Shown piece after piece: positions 35,646 to 48,009 of a stretch of DNA of 64,000 nt; position 1 is the stretch's first letter, and every line of letters starts with the position of its first letter. The position numbers and the translations under genes were made by a program. Origin of the DNA: Ashinkailepas kermadecensis (taxonomy: Eukaryota; Arthropoda; Thecostraca; Neolepadidae); contig JAOTOM010005054.1 in the NCBI GenBank assembly GCA_034440615.1, positions 652,501 to 716,500 on the forward strand. Direction: 5' to 3'. The notes beneath the pieces are model-generated. The model had not been told where the DNA came from. It saw nothing but the letters and a program-made list of their open reading frames with translations, and made no database searches.

Positions 35646-37275
35646 ACATACACGATACATACAAACGACACATACATACAAGACACATGCAAACACGACA
35701 CATACACACACGACACATGCACACACGACATATACACACAAGACACACACATACATTAAACATACATACACAACACAAACACACACGATACATAAACACA
35801 CCACACACACAAGCACGACACATACATACATGCCACTTGCATATACGACACATACACACACGCCACATACATACACAACACAAATATACACCACATAAAC
35901 ATGCAGAGCACATAGATACACGATACATACGTATACAAATACGACACATGCATACACGACACACACACGACACATATATACACGACACATGCATGCACGA
36001 CACATACATACACGACCCATGCATACACGACACACACATACACGACACATACGTACACCACACATACATACACGACACATGCCTAAACCACACATACACG
36101 ACACATGTACACACGACACATACCTACACGAAAGATGCACACACGACACATGCATACACGACGCATGCAAGCATGACACATACACACACGACACACGCAA
36201 GCATGACATATACGTACACGACACGTACACATACGGCACATACACACACTAATGTACGACGCATGCATGCACAACCATACACACACGACACATGCATTCA
36301 CGACACATGCACACACGACACACACAAATAAGACACATACATGCACGACACACACACACACGACACACACACGACACACACACGACACATATATACACGA
36401 CACATGCATGCACGACACACACATACACGACACATACATATACGACACATACACACACGACACATACACACACGCCACATACATACACAACACAAATATA
36501 CACCACATAAACATGCAGAGCACATAGATACACGACACATACGTATACAAATACGACACATGCATACACGACACACACACGACATATACACACACGACAC
36601 ATATATACACGACACATGCATGCACGACGCATACATACACGACCCATGCATACACGACACACACATACACGACACATACGTACACCACACATACATACAC
36701 GACACATGCCTAAACCACACATACACGACACATGTACACACGACACATACCTACACGAAAGATGCACACACGACACATGCATACACGACGCATGCAAGCA
36801 TGACACATACACACACGACACACGCAAGCATGACATATACGTACACGACACGTACACATACGGCACATACACACACTAATGTACGACGCATGCATGCACA
36901 ACCATACACACACGACACATGCACACACGACACACACAAATAAGACACATACATGCACGACACACACACACACGACACATATATACACGATACATGCATG
37001 CACGACACACACATACACGACACATACATATACGACACATACACACACGACACATACATACACAACACAAACATACACAGTACATACATGCACGATACAT
37101 AAACACACGACATAAGCAAGCATGATACATATGTACACCACACATACACACACGACGCATACACACACGACACATACATACAAAGCATATACATGCACGA
37201 CGCACCCATACATGAAGCATACACACACACGACACATGCATACACGACGCATGCATGCACGGCCGTACATACGCG
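35646..37275 (+). repeat. Degenerate AC-rich array with ~611-bp segmental duplication
   Basis: Variants of ACACGACACATGCATAC continue from the 15-bp satellite. Within it 35862-36460 and 36473-37075 are duplicated: CACCACATAAACATGCAGAG recurs 611 bp apart (35889 and 36500) and ACGCATGCATGCACAACC recurs about 627 bp apart. A third partial stretch reaches 37275. Confidence 0.9.
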
Positions 37276-37812
<537 letters not shown>

Positions 37813-38029
37813 AAATAAATCTCACAATTCAATACCGATGTCCACGAGTCTCTGACCCCATCATGTGCAACAACTTGACTAAAGATAGAAGCATGCTCAA
37901 AACGATCAATGTGGTGTATGAGTTCCGATGCCCTATTGGCGACTGTGCGCGCCGCCCAACCTCATCCTACATTGGACACACCACCATCACCCTATCTAGA
38001 CGCATCGCAATGCACCTCCAAGAAGGTGC

Positions 38030-39745
38030 GTTAGGCGTCATGAGCGGACATAATACCGGTGGCGCCGCTCTGGTGGTGGGTTTGTGAAAGAACACCACCA
38101 GAGTGGGCTGGCTCTGATTAATGCTATATTCTGGTTTCTAGAGAAGGTGCAAGTGATTTCCAATGGTCAAATTTGAACAACATTGAAACAAGCTCTCTTA
38201 TGATGTGTAGTTCGTTTTATTATCAAATCATTTCACCCTGTCACTTTGCCCTTATAGTGAAATGGGAGCAATTGGCCACTCAACATCTTGTGATAAAAAC
38301 AAGTCTTACATATTCTGTGTGATGTGCTGACAATTTACAATGTTCTTAACTAAACCAAAATCGTACGTGCTACATTTTATATCATCTTGAATAACTTCCA
38401 TGAACGTTTAACCCTGTCACTTCTGCACTCAATTCCAAAATTTCTGTCTCAAATTATCACATTGTATTCTTTAAATTTCACTTTAAATTGTATATCAGAT
38501 GTTCTACATTACCGAATTAATTTCCAATGGTTTCAAATAAACGGGCATAAAATCAGCTGCCTTCTGATGCCATATTCGACTACTTTTATACATATATAAC
38601 CATGTCACCTTTGCACTCAATTCCAGAATTTGTGTCTCGAATTATCACATTATATTCTTTTAAATTGTATATTAGATGTTCTATATTAGCGAATTAATTT
38701 CCAATAGTCTCAAATAAATCGACATACAATAATCTGCCTTCTGATACCATACTCGACTATTTTTATAGATATCTAACCCTGTCATTTCTGCATTAAGCCC
38801 AAGGATTTCTGTCTCGAATTATCACATTGCATTCCTTATATTTGTATATCAGATGTTCTACATTAGCGAATTAATTTCCAATGGTCTCAAATAAACCGGC
38901 ATAAGATTAGCTGCCTTCTGATGCCACACTCGACTTCTTTTATAGATATCTAACCATGTCATTTTTTTAACCTTTTGACATGAAGCTTTCCGGCATTATT
39001 GAGGTTATGTCATGGCTCGAAGCACGTCAAGCGCAGACGGTTGCTGCCCAGAGGATCCGTAGTCATGCCGCCGAGCGGTGGCATGACAAAAAGTAAAGTT
39101 CCACCCTTCAACAATACTAAGCAACATCGGCTCTGCCACGCCAAAATGGTGTAGGAGAAATTCACGATTGTAGATGCATTCCTTCCATTCAACGTCCATA
39201 AGCGTAATCTTCTTAAACAATATCGAGAAAACCCGTAGCCATCAACTGCAATGGTAGCGGAACTCATGCCGGGCACATCGCCGAGCGTTTCAAATGGGAA
39301 AATATATCTGTAACTTTGGCGTTGGGGCCTATTAACATTCAGGGAATGGTCCGCGCCCCACCATAAGTATGAATGGCGGCGGGCGGTCGGGGACGGGCCG
39401 GGGGCCGCCGGCGTCGCCGCCTGCGGCCGGCCGTCCATGGTGGAAAATAGCTCCAGAAGGCAATACGCAAAGTAACAATATGCGCAATATATCACTGTAA
39501 GCGGCAATGAAATTGACGTCGGAAGGCAAGCTAACTTTCATAAATGCACTTCGCATCATATTTTATGGAGACAGAGTCTCATAAATTGTAACTATATTCT
39601 TCACGTACACATTAGAGAGCATCCGGGCGCGATTGTCGCGGGCGCATGTTTCAGAGTTCTTAAGTGGCATCAGGAACCTACCGGTTTTCTTTCTTTACTG
39701 GAGATCCCCCTGATGTCCGCATTAACATTGCGTCTGACGCCTGAC
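38030..39745 (-). mobile_element. TIR element, copy 2 (1,716 bp), inside the PLE
   Basis: Ends GTTAGGCGTCA (38030-38040) and TGACGCCTGAC (39735-39745). It is the reverse complement of 5598-7112 with one extra internal 177-bp unit. It interrupts the PLE nuclease after residues HLQEGA. I could not define a clean target duplication; left flank GGTGC and right flank GGCACC leave at most a 2-bp GC. Confidence 0.85.
38400..38960 (-). repeat. 177-bp tandem subrepeat (3 units) in the TIR element
   Basis: Landmark TCGAC occurs at 38576, 38753 and 38930, exactly 177 bp apart, with AGCTGCCTTCTGAT and TTAATTTCCAATGGT blocks in each unit. Confidence 0.9.
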
Positions 39746-40016
39746 GGCACCACAACAGCACGCCATGTCGATGCACAATGCGAAACTTGCCCGATCCATC
39801 GTGATCAACAACACGACCATATTGACCCAGCGTCACAGGATGCAAAAACTTAAAATCTCAGAGGCAGTTTTCATCCGTGAAAAGGATCCTGTAATTAACC
39901 GGCAGCTGAACATGAGGGGCTTGCTGTCTCTTTATGATGGACAACCACTCCCCCAAGGGCATAGGAGACTGCTACTGGCTATGTACTGTCTGTGCTATTT
40001 GAAACTCGAGTTATAG

Positions 40017-40456
40017 TGTGCATCTATATTTGTTCATCCGCGTTTATAGGTATATAATTGAGAAGGTGTATAGTATGACCATTTAGTATATTACCGTTCA
40101 AAGCATTGCTAACTAGGAAGTGCCCGCACATGAGATCTACGTGTGTGTTAGAGAAAAGCAAGATAAAATTTCCATTGCTGACGCGCAAAGCATGTAGAGA
40201 TCGAAACGCTTGCGAATGTATTATGTTCTTATATTGTGTCTTATCCGTATGTCTGAAGATGCTAGATGTCCTAACGAAACGTTACGTGAATGCGAGAATA
40301 TAGACACAATTTTACATGCAGCTTCTTCACTAGGACGGACGATTTGAGACGAATTGATCAGGCGATTTGAGAGCCTTTCAAAGAGGCACATGAACACGAA
40401 GTATGCTGTTTTATTCAATGAAGCATGCATTAAAGATAATCTGCTCCCAACATTTA

Positions 40457-40460
<4 letters not shown>
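40017..40460 (+). other. PLE 3' non-coding region
   Basis: It follows the PLE nuclease stop at 40016 and ends at a (TA)n tract. It contains the TGAAGATG..CGAAACGT motif noted separately. No coding potential was recognised. Confidence 0.5.
40253..40282 (+). ncRNA. Hammerhead-ribozyme-like core motif in PLE tail (tentative)
   Basis: CTGAAGA followed after a short imperfect hairpin by CGAAACGT fits the CUGANGA..GAAA hammerhead core, and PLEs are known to carry hammerhead motifs. Stem II here is poor (only TAG/CTA pairing), so activity is doubtful. The homologous motif in the other PLE begins TTGAAGA, lacking the essential C. Confidence 0.25.

Positions 40461-40493
<33 letters not shown>
40461..40493. 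repeat. (TA)n microsatellite
   Basis: A pure TA dinucleotide tract between PLE sequences. Confidence 0.95.
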
Positions 40494-40497
<4 letters not shown>

Positions 40498-40534
40498 ATA
40501 TTTCGGAAGCAGGTTTTCACATATACATACCTTG

Positions 40535-40998
40535 TTAAAGACGACAGCGTTGTCTGCGTTTATCTTCTTTTATGCACATTTTCTAGTTTTCGGATGGCTT
40601 TTCGTTGTTCGTTGGAGATATTATGCAAAAGGTTACCGAAGGAAGCAATTGTGACGACGAGGAAAAATGTTAAAAAGTCACCCATAGGTCGACATAATAC
40701 GTGATTCGTTACATTATGCGTATATTTTCGACGTTTCAATCAACATTGATCATCTTCAAGAAATAATTAAGCGAATCACAAGTTACACAGCACAAAGCAG
40801 ATACACGATAAAATTGTATGTTTTGTTTTGTGCGTTGATGATGGGTGTGGTGTCTTTGATGTAGATTGTCTCAGCCGCCACCAGCCGCCGTTTGTCATGA
40901 CAGATTAAAATGATGGAAGTGTCATCCGTCAGCATGGCTCTGGTGAGCCGTACTCCGTGGTGTTCTCGGAGGTGATTCTTGGGGCCACCATCCTGGAA
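40535..40998 (-). repeat. PLE inverted terminal arm (left)
   Basis: It is the reverse complement of 42172-42806. It contains the end of the GIY-YIG domain (HLREHHGVRLTRAML, TIYIKDTTPI) read on the minus strand and then the 3' non-coding tail through GCTGTCGTCTTTAACAAG. PLEs are known to be flanked by pseudo-LTRs that can be inverted. Confidence 0.85.
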
Positions 40999-42171
40999 AG
41001 GCATCGTGAGTTGGCAAAGCAGCTTAACGTTCTCATCTCGCCCTATATCCCTAATGAGCATATACTGCGCTCCTCTGAAGACTTCGTAGATATTCTGAAG
41101 GCCAATAAGCCCAAGGTCATCCTAGCCTCGCTAGACGTTGTTAGTTTGTTTATAAATGTACCAGTTCAACAGACCATTAACATTACCATTGACTACGTGT
41201 ACCGAAGCCATGACCTCAAACCACCGCGACTGTCCCAAAAAAAAATATTGCGAGCCATGCTTTGCGCGTGCACTGAGGAGGTTCCGTTCAGGTGCCCCGA
41301 GGGAAAGCTATACCGGCAAATCAACGGCATCGCGATGGGCTCGCCTCTAGGAGTGCTGTTTGCGCAGGCTTATATGTGTCATGTGGAGGGTAGGGTCGTG
41401 GCGCAGGTCGATGGTAAACCGAACATGTATTACCGCATTATCGACGACAATGTTCTTGATGTAAACAACACTGACGAACTAAACGCACTAAAAATGATGT
41501 TGGAAGCTGGTCAGGCCTCAGATTCACCACGGAGCTTAATGTCAGCAACAGTCTTCCATTCCTTGACCTCCTCGTCGACGGTAATAGCGGTTCGTTTCTG
41601 ACCGATGTTTATGTGAAGTCAACCAACCTAGGTCGATGTATGAATGGCGCTGGAGACTGTACCGATGGTTACAAACGTAGCGTAATTAGGTCATACGTCC
41701 GACGAGCTATAACCCACTGTTCTACTTGGTCGCGTGTGCATCTTGAGTTGCAAAGGGTGCGTCAAATGTTAGTCAATAATAGATACAGCAACACTGCTTT
41801 CGACACAATCACGCAAAACATGCTTAGCAAACTTTCACATCTTACTGGCCAGGACACACGTGACACTGCAAACGACATCACCATCTTCTATAAAACGCCA
41901 TCACACCCTCTTGGAAGAAAGATGAGAAGGTCATCCGAGACATAGTCATGAAGAACTCTGTACCCGCACAACCAGGCCACAAAATTCATCTTCTCGTTTA
42001 CTACAAAACGCCTAAAACATCATCTCTTATCATGCGCAATGACAGTTTCAAACCCACAGCACTGAAACAGACCGATGTAGTATACCGCTTCAAATGTACA
42101 TCCGGGGACTGTGTAACCCGCAACGTCTGCTACATTGGTCACACAACCACTACACTCAGCCGCCGCCTCAC

Positions 42172-43145
<974 letters not shown>

Positions 43146-43151
43146 CAATAT

Positions 43152-43282
43152 TCAGCTGTAAGTGCTGCATAGCTAGGAACTTGCATGCACCTAAGCTTTG
43201 TCAGTTATTTATATCTGTTGTTATTTTGTAGGTATATAATTTTGTAGCAAGTTACTTTTCAATCTAAATCTAGGAATAAGCC
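43152..43282 (+). mobile_element. Fragment of CR1-like LINE 5' UTR
   Basis: It matches 45797-45920, just upstream of the SGNH-type ORF1: shared GTGCTGCATAG.TAG.AACTT, CTTTGTCAGTTATTT, TTTTGTAGCAAGT.ACTTTTCAATCT and CTAGGAATAAGC. Confidence 0.8.
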
Positions 43283-44061
43283 TAAACAATAAGCCTAAAC
43301 CTGAGAATGTCAAGAGCTGGAAAATTATGTCTGCTGAAATGATTTTGCATTCGCAAAATATATTTCCTAAAATAGTTATGCTCTGACAAAAGATAATTTG
43401 CTAAAAGAATTATGCGTGGGGAAGAGCCACTTGGAACAAAAGCACGTTGCCAAAAGTGTCCGGCCATCCTTGTGACTACCCCACCTTGGCTACTCCTAGC
43501 TTTTTATTCAGCAATTGGATGGATTTCCTCGCCTCAAGCACATGTCAAGAATGGGAACAGAAATCTGCTCGCTAAAGTACCGCACTTGACCGGAGCGCCG
43601 CTTTCATCGGTAACCGGTCGGCGACCACTGCACAGAATAACTGGGAAAAATAAAAGTACAAAAATAACTGCCTGACTGCTAGCGACGATTTGGTCGCCAC
43701 CGTGGCCGCTTCGCTGTCGCCAAGACCGCCAGCATATTTCCCCGTTCGGGGCGACGACAACCGCTACTGCTATCGGAATATACAATCATAAGCCAGCATT
43801 ACGATTGACCTTCGATTTGAAACGTCCGGTGGCGTGGTGCTCGAATGTGGTGGCGGGTAGTTAACGTGACTGGAGTTTTGTGGATTTGATCAAATTTCGT
43901 CCGCGTATTCAAGAGCTTCGTCCGCGTGGACGGTGTGCGGGTGAGCATTTCTTTGCGGCAGTGAATATAGATTCTTGTTGTGTGCTGCGCTAAGGCACTC
44001 AACTCAAAACAAGGCTGTTGTGCGACATTACACTGTACCTGTCGGTATCATCTCGATCGCG
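43283..44061. other. No recognisable feature
   Basis: Unassigned; open frames have no recognisable domain. Confidence 0.4.
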
Positions 44062-44289
44062 ATGGTCAAAATTGAAGGCAGTAAACTGGAGGAGGAGAAA
44101 AAGCGCGTTAGGCGCAAGGTGTTTTGCACATATTGTGACTTTTATGGGTCATCTCAAAACTTGCCCAAGCATACAAGGCGTAAACATCCAAGCATGCCCA
44201 GAGTGTGGTGTGGATTGCGGTGTGGAGCTCCTACTTACCAGATAAGTCGTTGCAGAACAGGGCATTATACTAGGCTAAACTGTGGATAG
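44062..44289 (+). CDS. Small C2H2 zinc-finger open frame
   Basis: The frame is open from 43975; the ATG at 44062 gives a 75-residue product. Residues about 18-38 read FCTYCDFYGSSQNLPKHTRRKH, a C-x2-C-x12-H-x4-H zinc finger, preceded by a lysine/glutamate-rich start. In the next frame the sequence CPECGVDCG follows, so a frameshift may have removed a further cysteine motif. It may be a host exon, a small gene or a LINE ORF1 remnant; it lies upstream of the CR1-like 5' UTR. It is not recognised as a named gene. Confidence 0.3.
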   Translation: MVKIEGSKLEEEKKRVRRKVFCTYCDFYGSSQNLPKHTRRKHPSMPRVWCGLRCGAPTYQISRCRTGHYTRLNCG

Positions 44290-44693
44290 GTATTTAGCAA
44301 TTACTTCTGTGCATATATTTGCATAGATTTTATCTAATAATAATTTTTTACAAGCAAATTATACTATTTCAACCCAGCGAGACTGTCCAGCGCCATTTTG
44401 TGTTTAGGTTATAAGTGCTGTTTGACTTCTGTGCTTTTTCATGTAGTCTAATTGTCTGGAAGACCATTAGATTAGACAATTCAAAAATATATATAGAAGA
44501 CAATTGGCTGTCTCTGTCTAGTGTGTTAGTGTTTTCAGCTCTTTGTTGAATTGTTGTCAGTTGTTCAACGAGTTGATTTCTTCTTTCTTTGACACCACAC
44601 CACTTGTCAATTTTCTGCACAGCGACCTTGTGTGAAGTGTTGACCAGTGCCAAGTGTTGATTGCCTATTGTGTTGTGTCACTTGTTTATTGAG
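44290..44693 (+). other. Probable upstream part of CR1-like 5' UTR
   Basis: T/G-rich sequence of the same character as the segment resuming after the TTAA element (45713-45948). The element divides it. The assignment is from context only. Confidence 0.4.
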
Positions 44694-45712
44694 TTAACAC
44701 TCGCACGTCCGGCGGTCCGCGCCAACTTCGCATGTCCGGGGGGGCAGATGTCTGCCCCCCCCCACTAAGATCTCGAGAACTATGCTAGGTAGCGACAAAC
44801 AGAAACCGGCTTTGGATAGCTGGTGATAAGCTCTATCGAAAGTATTTCGTTCATTTTCTCGCTCAGGTCAATATTTAGGTCACTGGGTCATCATATGTCA
44901 AATTCGACCAGATCGGGTGGGACCCTCAGATATTGGCACATATCTCAGGACCTGTAACATATAGAAACAAACTGCAAATGCTATTCGACAGCCCTTGAAA
45001 TGTGCTATCGACATACGCTGTGTAATTTAAGGTCAGGTCAACAGATGGGTCACCGAAACAATGACCTCAGGTCAAGGTCTTTGGGTAGAGTAGGGAGGTC
45101 ATGTAATATATCAATCGACACGTCTGGGCGATACAAGCACAATGACGGTAATTTCAGCCTTCTAGCTCAATGCATTGCGATATAACGCGCATAAATGTGC
45201 TAGTGATTTCAGGTGACCTCAGCTGACCTTGGTGGGGCCACTGAGCAAAAATGTCAGCGATAGCATTGCGAATAGCTTCCAACTACACGCCATAACGGTT
45301 GGAGGTCATTCCGAGAGCAAATATGTAACCAGGAAACATTTGTATATTTTTCCATAGACCTATAATGGGTAAGCCAAGGCCACGACCTGACCTCAGATCA
45401 ACGCTACGAAAAAAAACGTGATATACATGTTATAGACCCTGATACGATCATTACGTGATATAAGTTTGAAATCAATCGCCCAATTATTGTGGGAGTGATG
45501 CCACCTAGAACTCGGAGGGACGTTAGGTCACTTCGCCTGACCTGTTGACCTGACTTGAGATGACCCAGGGTCAAAAATTTCCGAGGATATGCGCAAAAGA
45601 CTAATGAGCAGCCATGCGAGGTTTGGCTTTGCTAACCCGTTTAGTATGGCGGCAAAGTAGGAAAAACCGCAGGGGGGGCAGATATCTTCCCCCCCGGACG
45701 TGCGCGGGTTAA
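44694..45712. mobile_element. TTAA-flanked element, second family (1,019 bp)
   Basis: TTAA at 44694-44697 and 45709-45712. Ends read inward TTAACACTCGCACGTCCGG and TTAACCCGCGCACGTCCGG, each followed by a G/C run and a GCAGAT.TCTGC-like or GCAGATATCT block. The architecture parallels the CACGCGC family but the sequence differs. The interior is AGGTCA-rich: ER1 at 45062-45074, direct repeats at 44865-44882, and TGACCTGTTGACCT near 45539. No coding. Confidence 0.8.
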
Positions 45713-45948
45713 GAACAGGTGGCTTGTGCTGTGTCTTTTGTGTGAGCTTCAAGTGCTTTTGACATAAGTGCATTACAAAAACAGCAGTGGATTAGCTTGT
45801 ATGTGCTGCATAGTTAGCAACTTCCATACATCTAAACTTTGTCAGTTATTTTTATCTGCTCTGTTATTTTGTATATCATTTTGTAGCAAGTCACTTTTCA
45901 ATCTGAATCTAGGAATAAGCTGCAGCCTATAGGACTGTTTCTACCAGG
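45713..45948 (+). promoter_or_regulatory. CR1-like LINE 5' UTR (copy 1)
   Basis: It leads directly to the ORF1 ATG at 45949 and is partly repeated at 43152-43282. In LINEs this region normally carries the internal promoter; no specific promoter motif is identified here. Confidence 0.6.
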
Positions 45949-47800
45949 ATGCAAGCACCAGAGGAGGAGGTTAGGGCCCTTAAGGCAGAGCTCTCCAATC
46001 TCAAGGCTGCCCTTGTTGCACAGGGTATGCAAGAAAAGGCAACACAAAGGGGTCAGTCTGTAGTAGGGTCATCCTATGCCCAGGTGGTCACAGGCCACCA
46101 GTTAACTGAGGCTTCCCCTGCTGTGGAGGTGGCAGGGATATCTGCAAAGGAAAGTGTTCCTAGTGAACATAATATTTATAGTTGTAGCTCACAGGAGGGG
46201 CAGTGGTTTAAACTCAGGGAGTGGAGGAATTGGAGTCGCGAGCTTAAGCAAGGGGTCAGTGAGTGCCAGGTGGCAGGTGGTAGGAGTGGGAGGCAACCTA
46301 GTCGAGCAGCTCAGCAGGCAGGCATACTAACATCAAATAGGTTGCAGGCATTGGAGGACTGCCCTCAGGATAGTAGCAAGGAGACAGTGTTGGTCGTAGG
46401 CGACTCTCGTGTGCGGCATTTAGATAGGGTGTTCTGTAAATGTCGGGGAGGCAGGAGGTGCATCACCAGGCCTGGTGCCAAGGTCAAAGACCTGGTGCCA
46501 GTGGTGACACAGGCCATCAGTGAGCACCAGATTAGTGCAGTTGTAGTACAGGTAGGAGTAAATAGCATAGGTCCTGCTAGGAGTGAGGAGCTGCTGCAGG
46601 ACTACAGGGCCCTTCTGGCCACCCTGAAGCAAAGCAATAGCAGAGTCATTGGGTCTGTTCCCGAACCCTCATCCGGAATAGGTTGAGTTTCGGCCAGAAG
46701 AGGTCTTCCAGGTTGAGGCGCGGGAACGACCGGTAGAGTTTTGTACTTCAATCAGCTGTTGGCGGTGGTATGGTTGTAGTGCTATTTGGCGCATATGTGC
46801 AAATCTGTGCCATTCTCTGTTTTCTGCCGTCGGACGAAGATGGACCATTGGTCTGTTCCTGACCCTGCTCCAAAAAAAGAGTAGAGCAACTTGGAGCAGT
46901 TCGGAGCAGGCTCATAGTCATCATCTTACCATCAGCAAGCAGTATGGATAGGAGAGGCATTGATTTAATCCTGCGTGTGGCTCTTATTAAGTGTGATCAC
47001 TTCATAACTAACCCAATGGCACCTGCAGAGTAATTAATTGAAAATGAAAGGACTAGAATCGACTGGGAGTGCCCATAGAAATATATATTAAAAATGGAAC
47101 TATCTCGGGGGAAGCCTCTCAAAACCATACGGTTCGACATACATCACAATCAATTAACCCATGACATTTACTATGCGCTAAATGGGGGCTGATTGCGCGG
47201 GTGCTCAGTGTCATGTACCTTGTGATACGACACACGGGCGACTCATCACAACCATTACATACCTCATGATTCTTAGGACTTGACTTCCTCTTGAAAAACA
47301 AACAGCTCTAAAACAAAGTAATTACGAAATATATGACCCAAGTATCGTTCTTCCGACAGAAATCACGGCATAAATGTTTTGAATCTAAACGCCACTGTTG
47401 CGGCAAATTTGTCGTATTCCGATTTCCCGCTTCCTCATCCGCTGACCGGCCGGATTAGATTTTTCTCATCCGGTTGAGGTAAACCAATTCCGGATGAGGC
47501 ACGGGAACGACCGGTAGAGGAAATGGACGCTCAACCTATTCCGGATGAGGGTTCGGGAACAGACCCATTGTGACTGCTATTCTGCCTAGCGCTGGAGTCT
47601 CCCCTGAGTGGAGCTCTAGGGCACTGGCAGCCAATGCCAGGGTAGGGAGGCTCTGCAATGAGTTAGCTTTGACCTTGGTTGACAAGTGGTGCAGGTTTTA
47701 TGGTTCATGGGACCTCTATCAGAGGGATGGCCTGCACTTCTCCGAGAAGGGGGTGCAAGCGTCAAGCAAAGTATATGAGCATGTCCTTCAGGGAAACTAG
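45949..47800 (+). pseudogene. CR1-like LINE ORF1 (coiled coil + SGNH-esterase-like), copy 1, split
   Basis: ATG at 45949 starts MQAPEEEVRALKAELSNLKA, a short coiled coil, then a polar linker. The SGNH/GDSL-like domain follows: VLVVGDSRVRHLDRVF (block I Ser in GDS), VVVQVGVNSIG (block III-like, N where family has ND), then the 916-bp insertion after NSRVI. The domain resumes at 47570 with VTAILPSAGVSPEW and ends RDGLHFSEKGVQ (DGLH = Asp/His of block V). Esterase domains are established in CR1-like ORF1. Removing the insertion and one ATT restores the frame. Confidence 0.85.
46651..47566 (+). mobile_element. GGGTCTG-end MITE, copy 1 (916 bp), in ORF1
   Basis: The inverted ends are about 37 bp, starting GGGTCTGTTCCCGAACCC and including CATCCGGAATAGGTTGAG. 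TSD ATT is at 46648-46650 and 47567-47569; the empty site is seen in the second ORF1 at 48430 (GTTATTGTGAC). The 3-bp A/T TSD and G-rich tip fit PIF/Harbinger best (inference). The interior carries a second GGTCTGTTCC-like tip at 46850 and a CR1-like 3' tail segment at 46972-47009. A 60-residue frame at 47119-47301 (minus) is shared with copy 2 but has no recognised domain. Confidence 0.9.
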
Positions 47801-47808
47801 ACAATGAG

Positions 47809-48008
47809 ATGGGGAGGGAAGAAGTGGAATTGCCATCTCAGGGATATGCCAATAGTGACAGCATAGGCAATAGAACCTCACAGTCCGCAAATAGGGATAG
47901 CAGTAATTCAAGGGGGCAGAGTGGTAGCTGATCCAGAGATGAAAGAGCTACTCAACATGAAAAAGCCAAAGATGATTGTGGAACATTTGTTGAGTGTATG
48001 ATGCTTTA
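47809..48008 (+). pseudogene. Start of CR1-like ORF2, copy 1, truncated
   Basis: It parallels 48675-48865 (GGGGAGGGAAGAA.TGG.ATTGCC) but has a TGA in GGTAGCTGA and breaks off at GTATGATGCTT, where copy 2 continues with AATGCTCAGAGC. The next base begins a second ORF1. Confidence 0.8.
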
Positions 48009-48009
48009 A

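Larger units (their letters stand above)
37855..40016 (+). pseudogene. Penelope-like element GIY-YIG endonuclease, split by an insertion
   Basis: The left part (37860-38029) reads [21 protein letters not shown], then RCPIGDC, then SYIGHTTITLSRRIAMHLQEGA. This is the cysteine-containing linker plus GIY-YIG core typical of PLEs. The right part (39746-40016) continues with PQQHAMSMHNAK, NNTTIL, RMQKLKISEAVFIREKDPVIN, the C-terminal end of the nuclease. The 1,716-bp TIR element interrupts exactly between. No RT lies upstream; a (TA)n tract does. GIY-YIG PLE nucleases nick the target during insertion. This copy is 5'-truncated and split, hence inactive. Confidence 0.85.

Noticed and set aside
33267..36245. 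Open frames of up to 992 codons on the minus strand and 497 on the plus strand
   Set aside because: They are translations of the 15-bp satellite and AC-rich array; overlapping frames on both strands are open, and the peptides are pure unit repeats.
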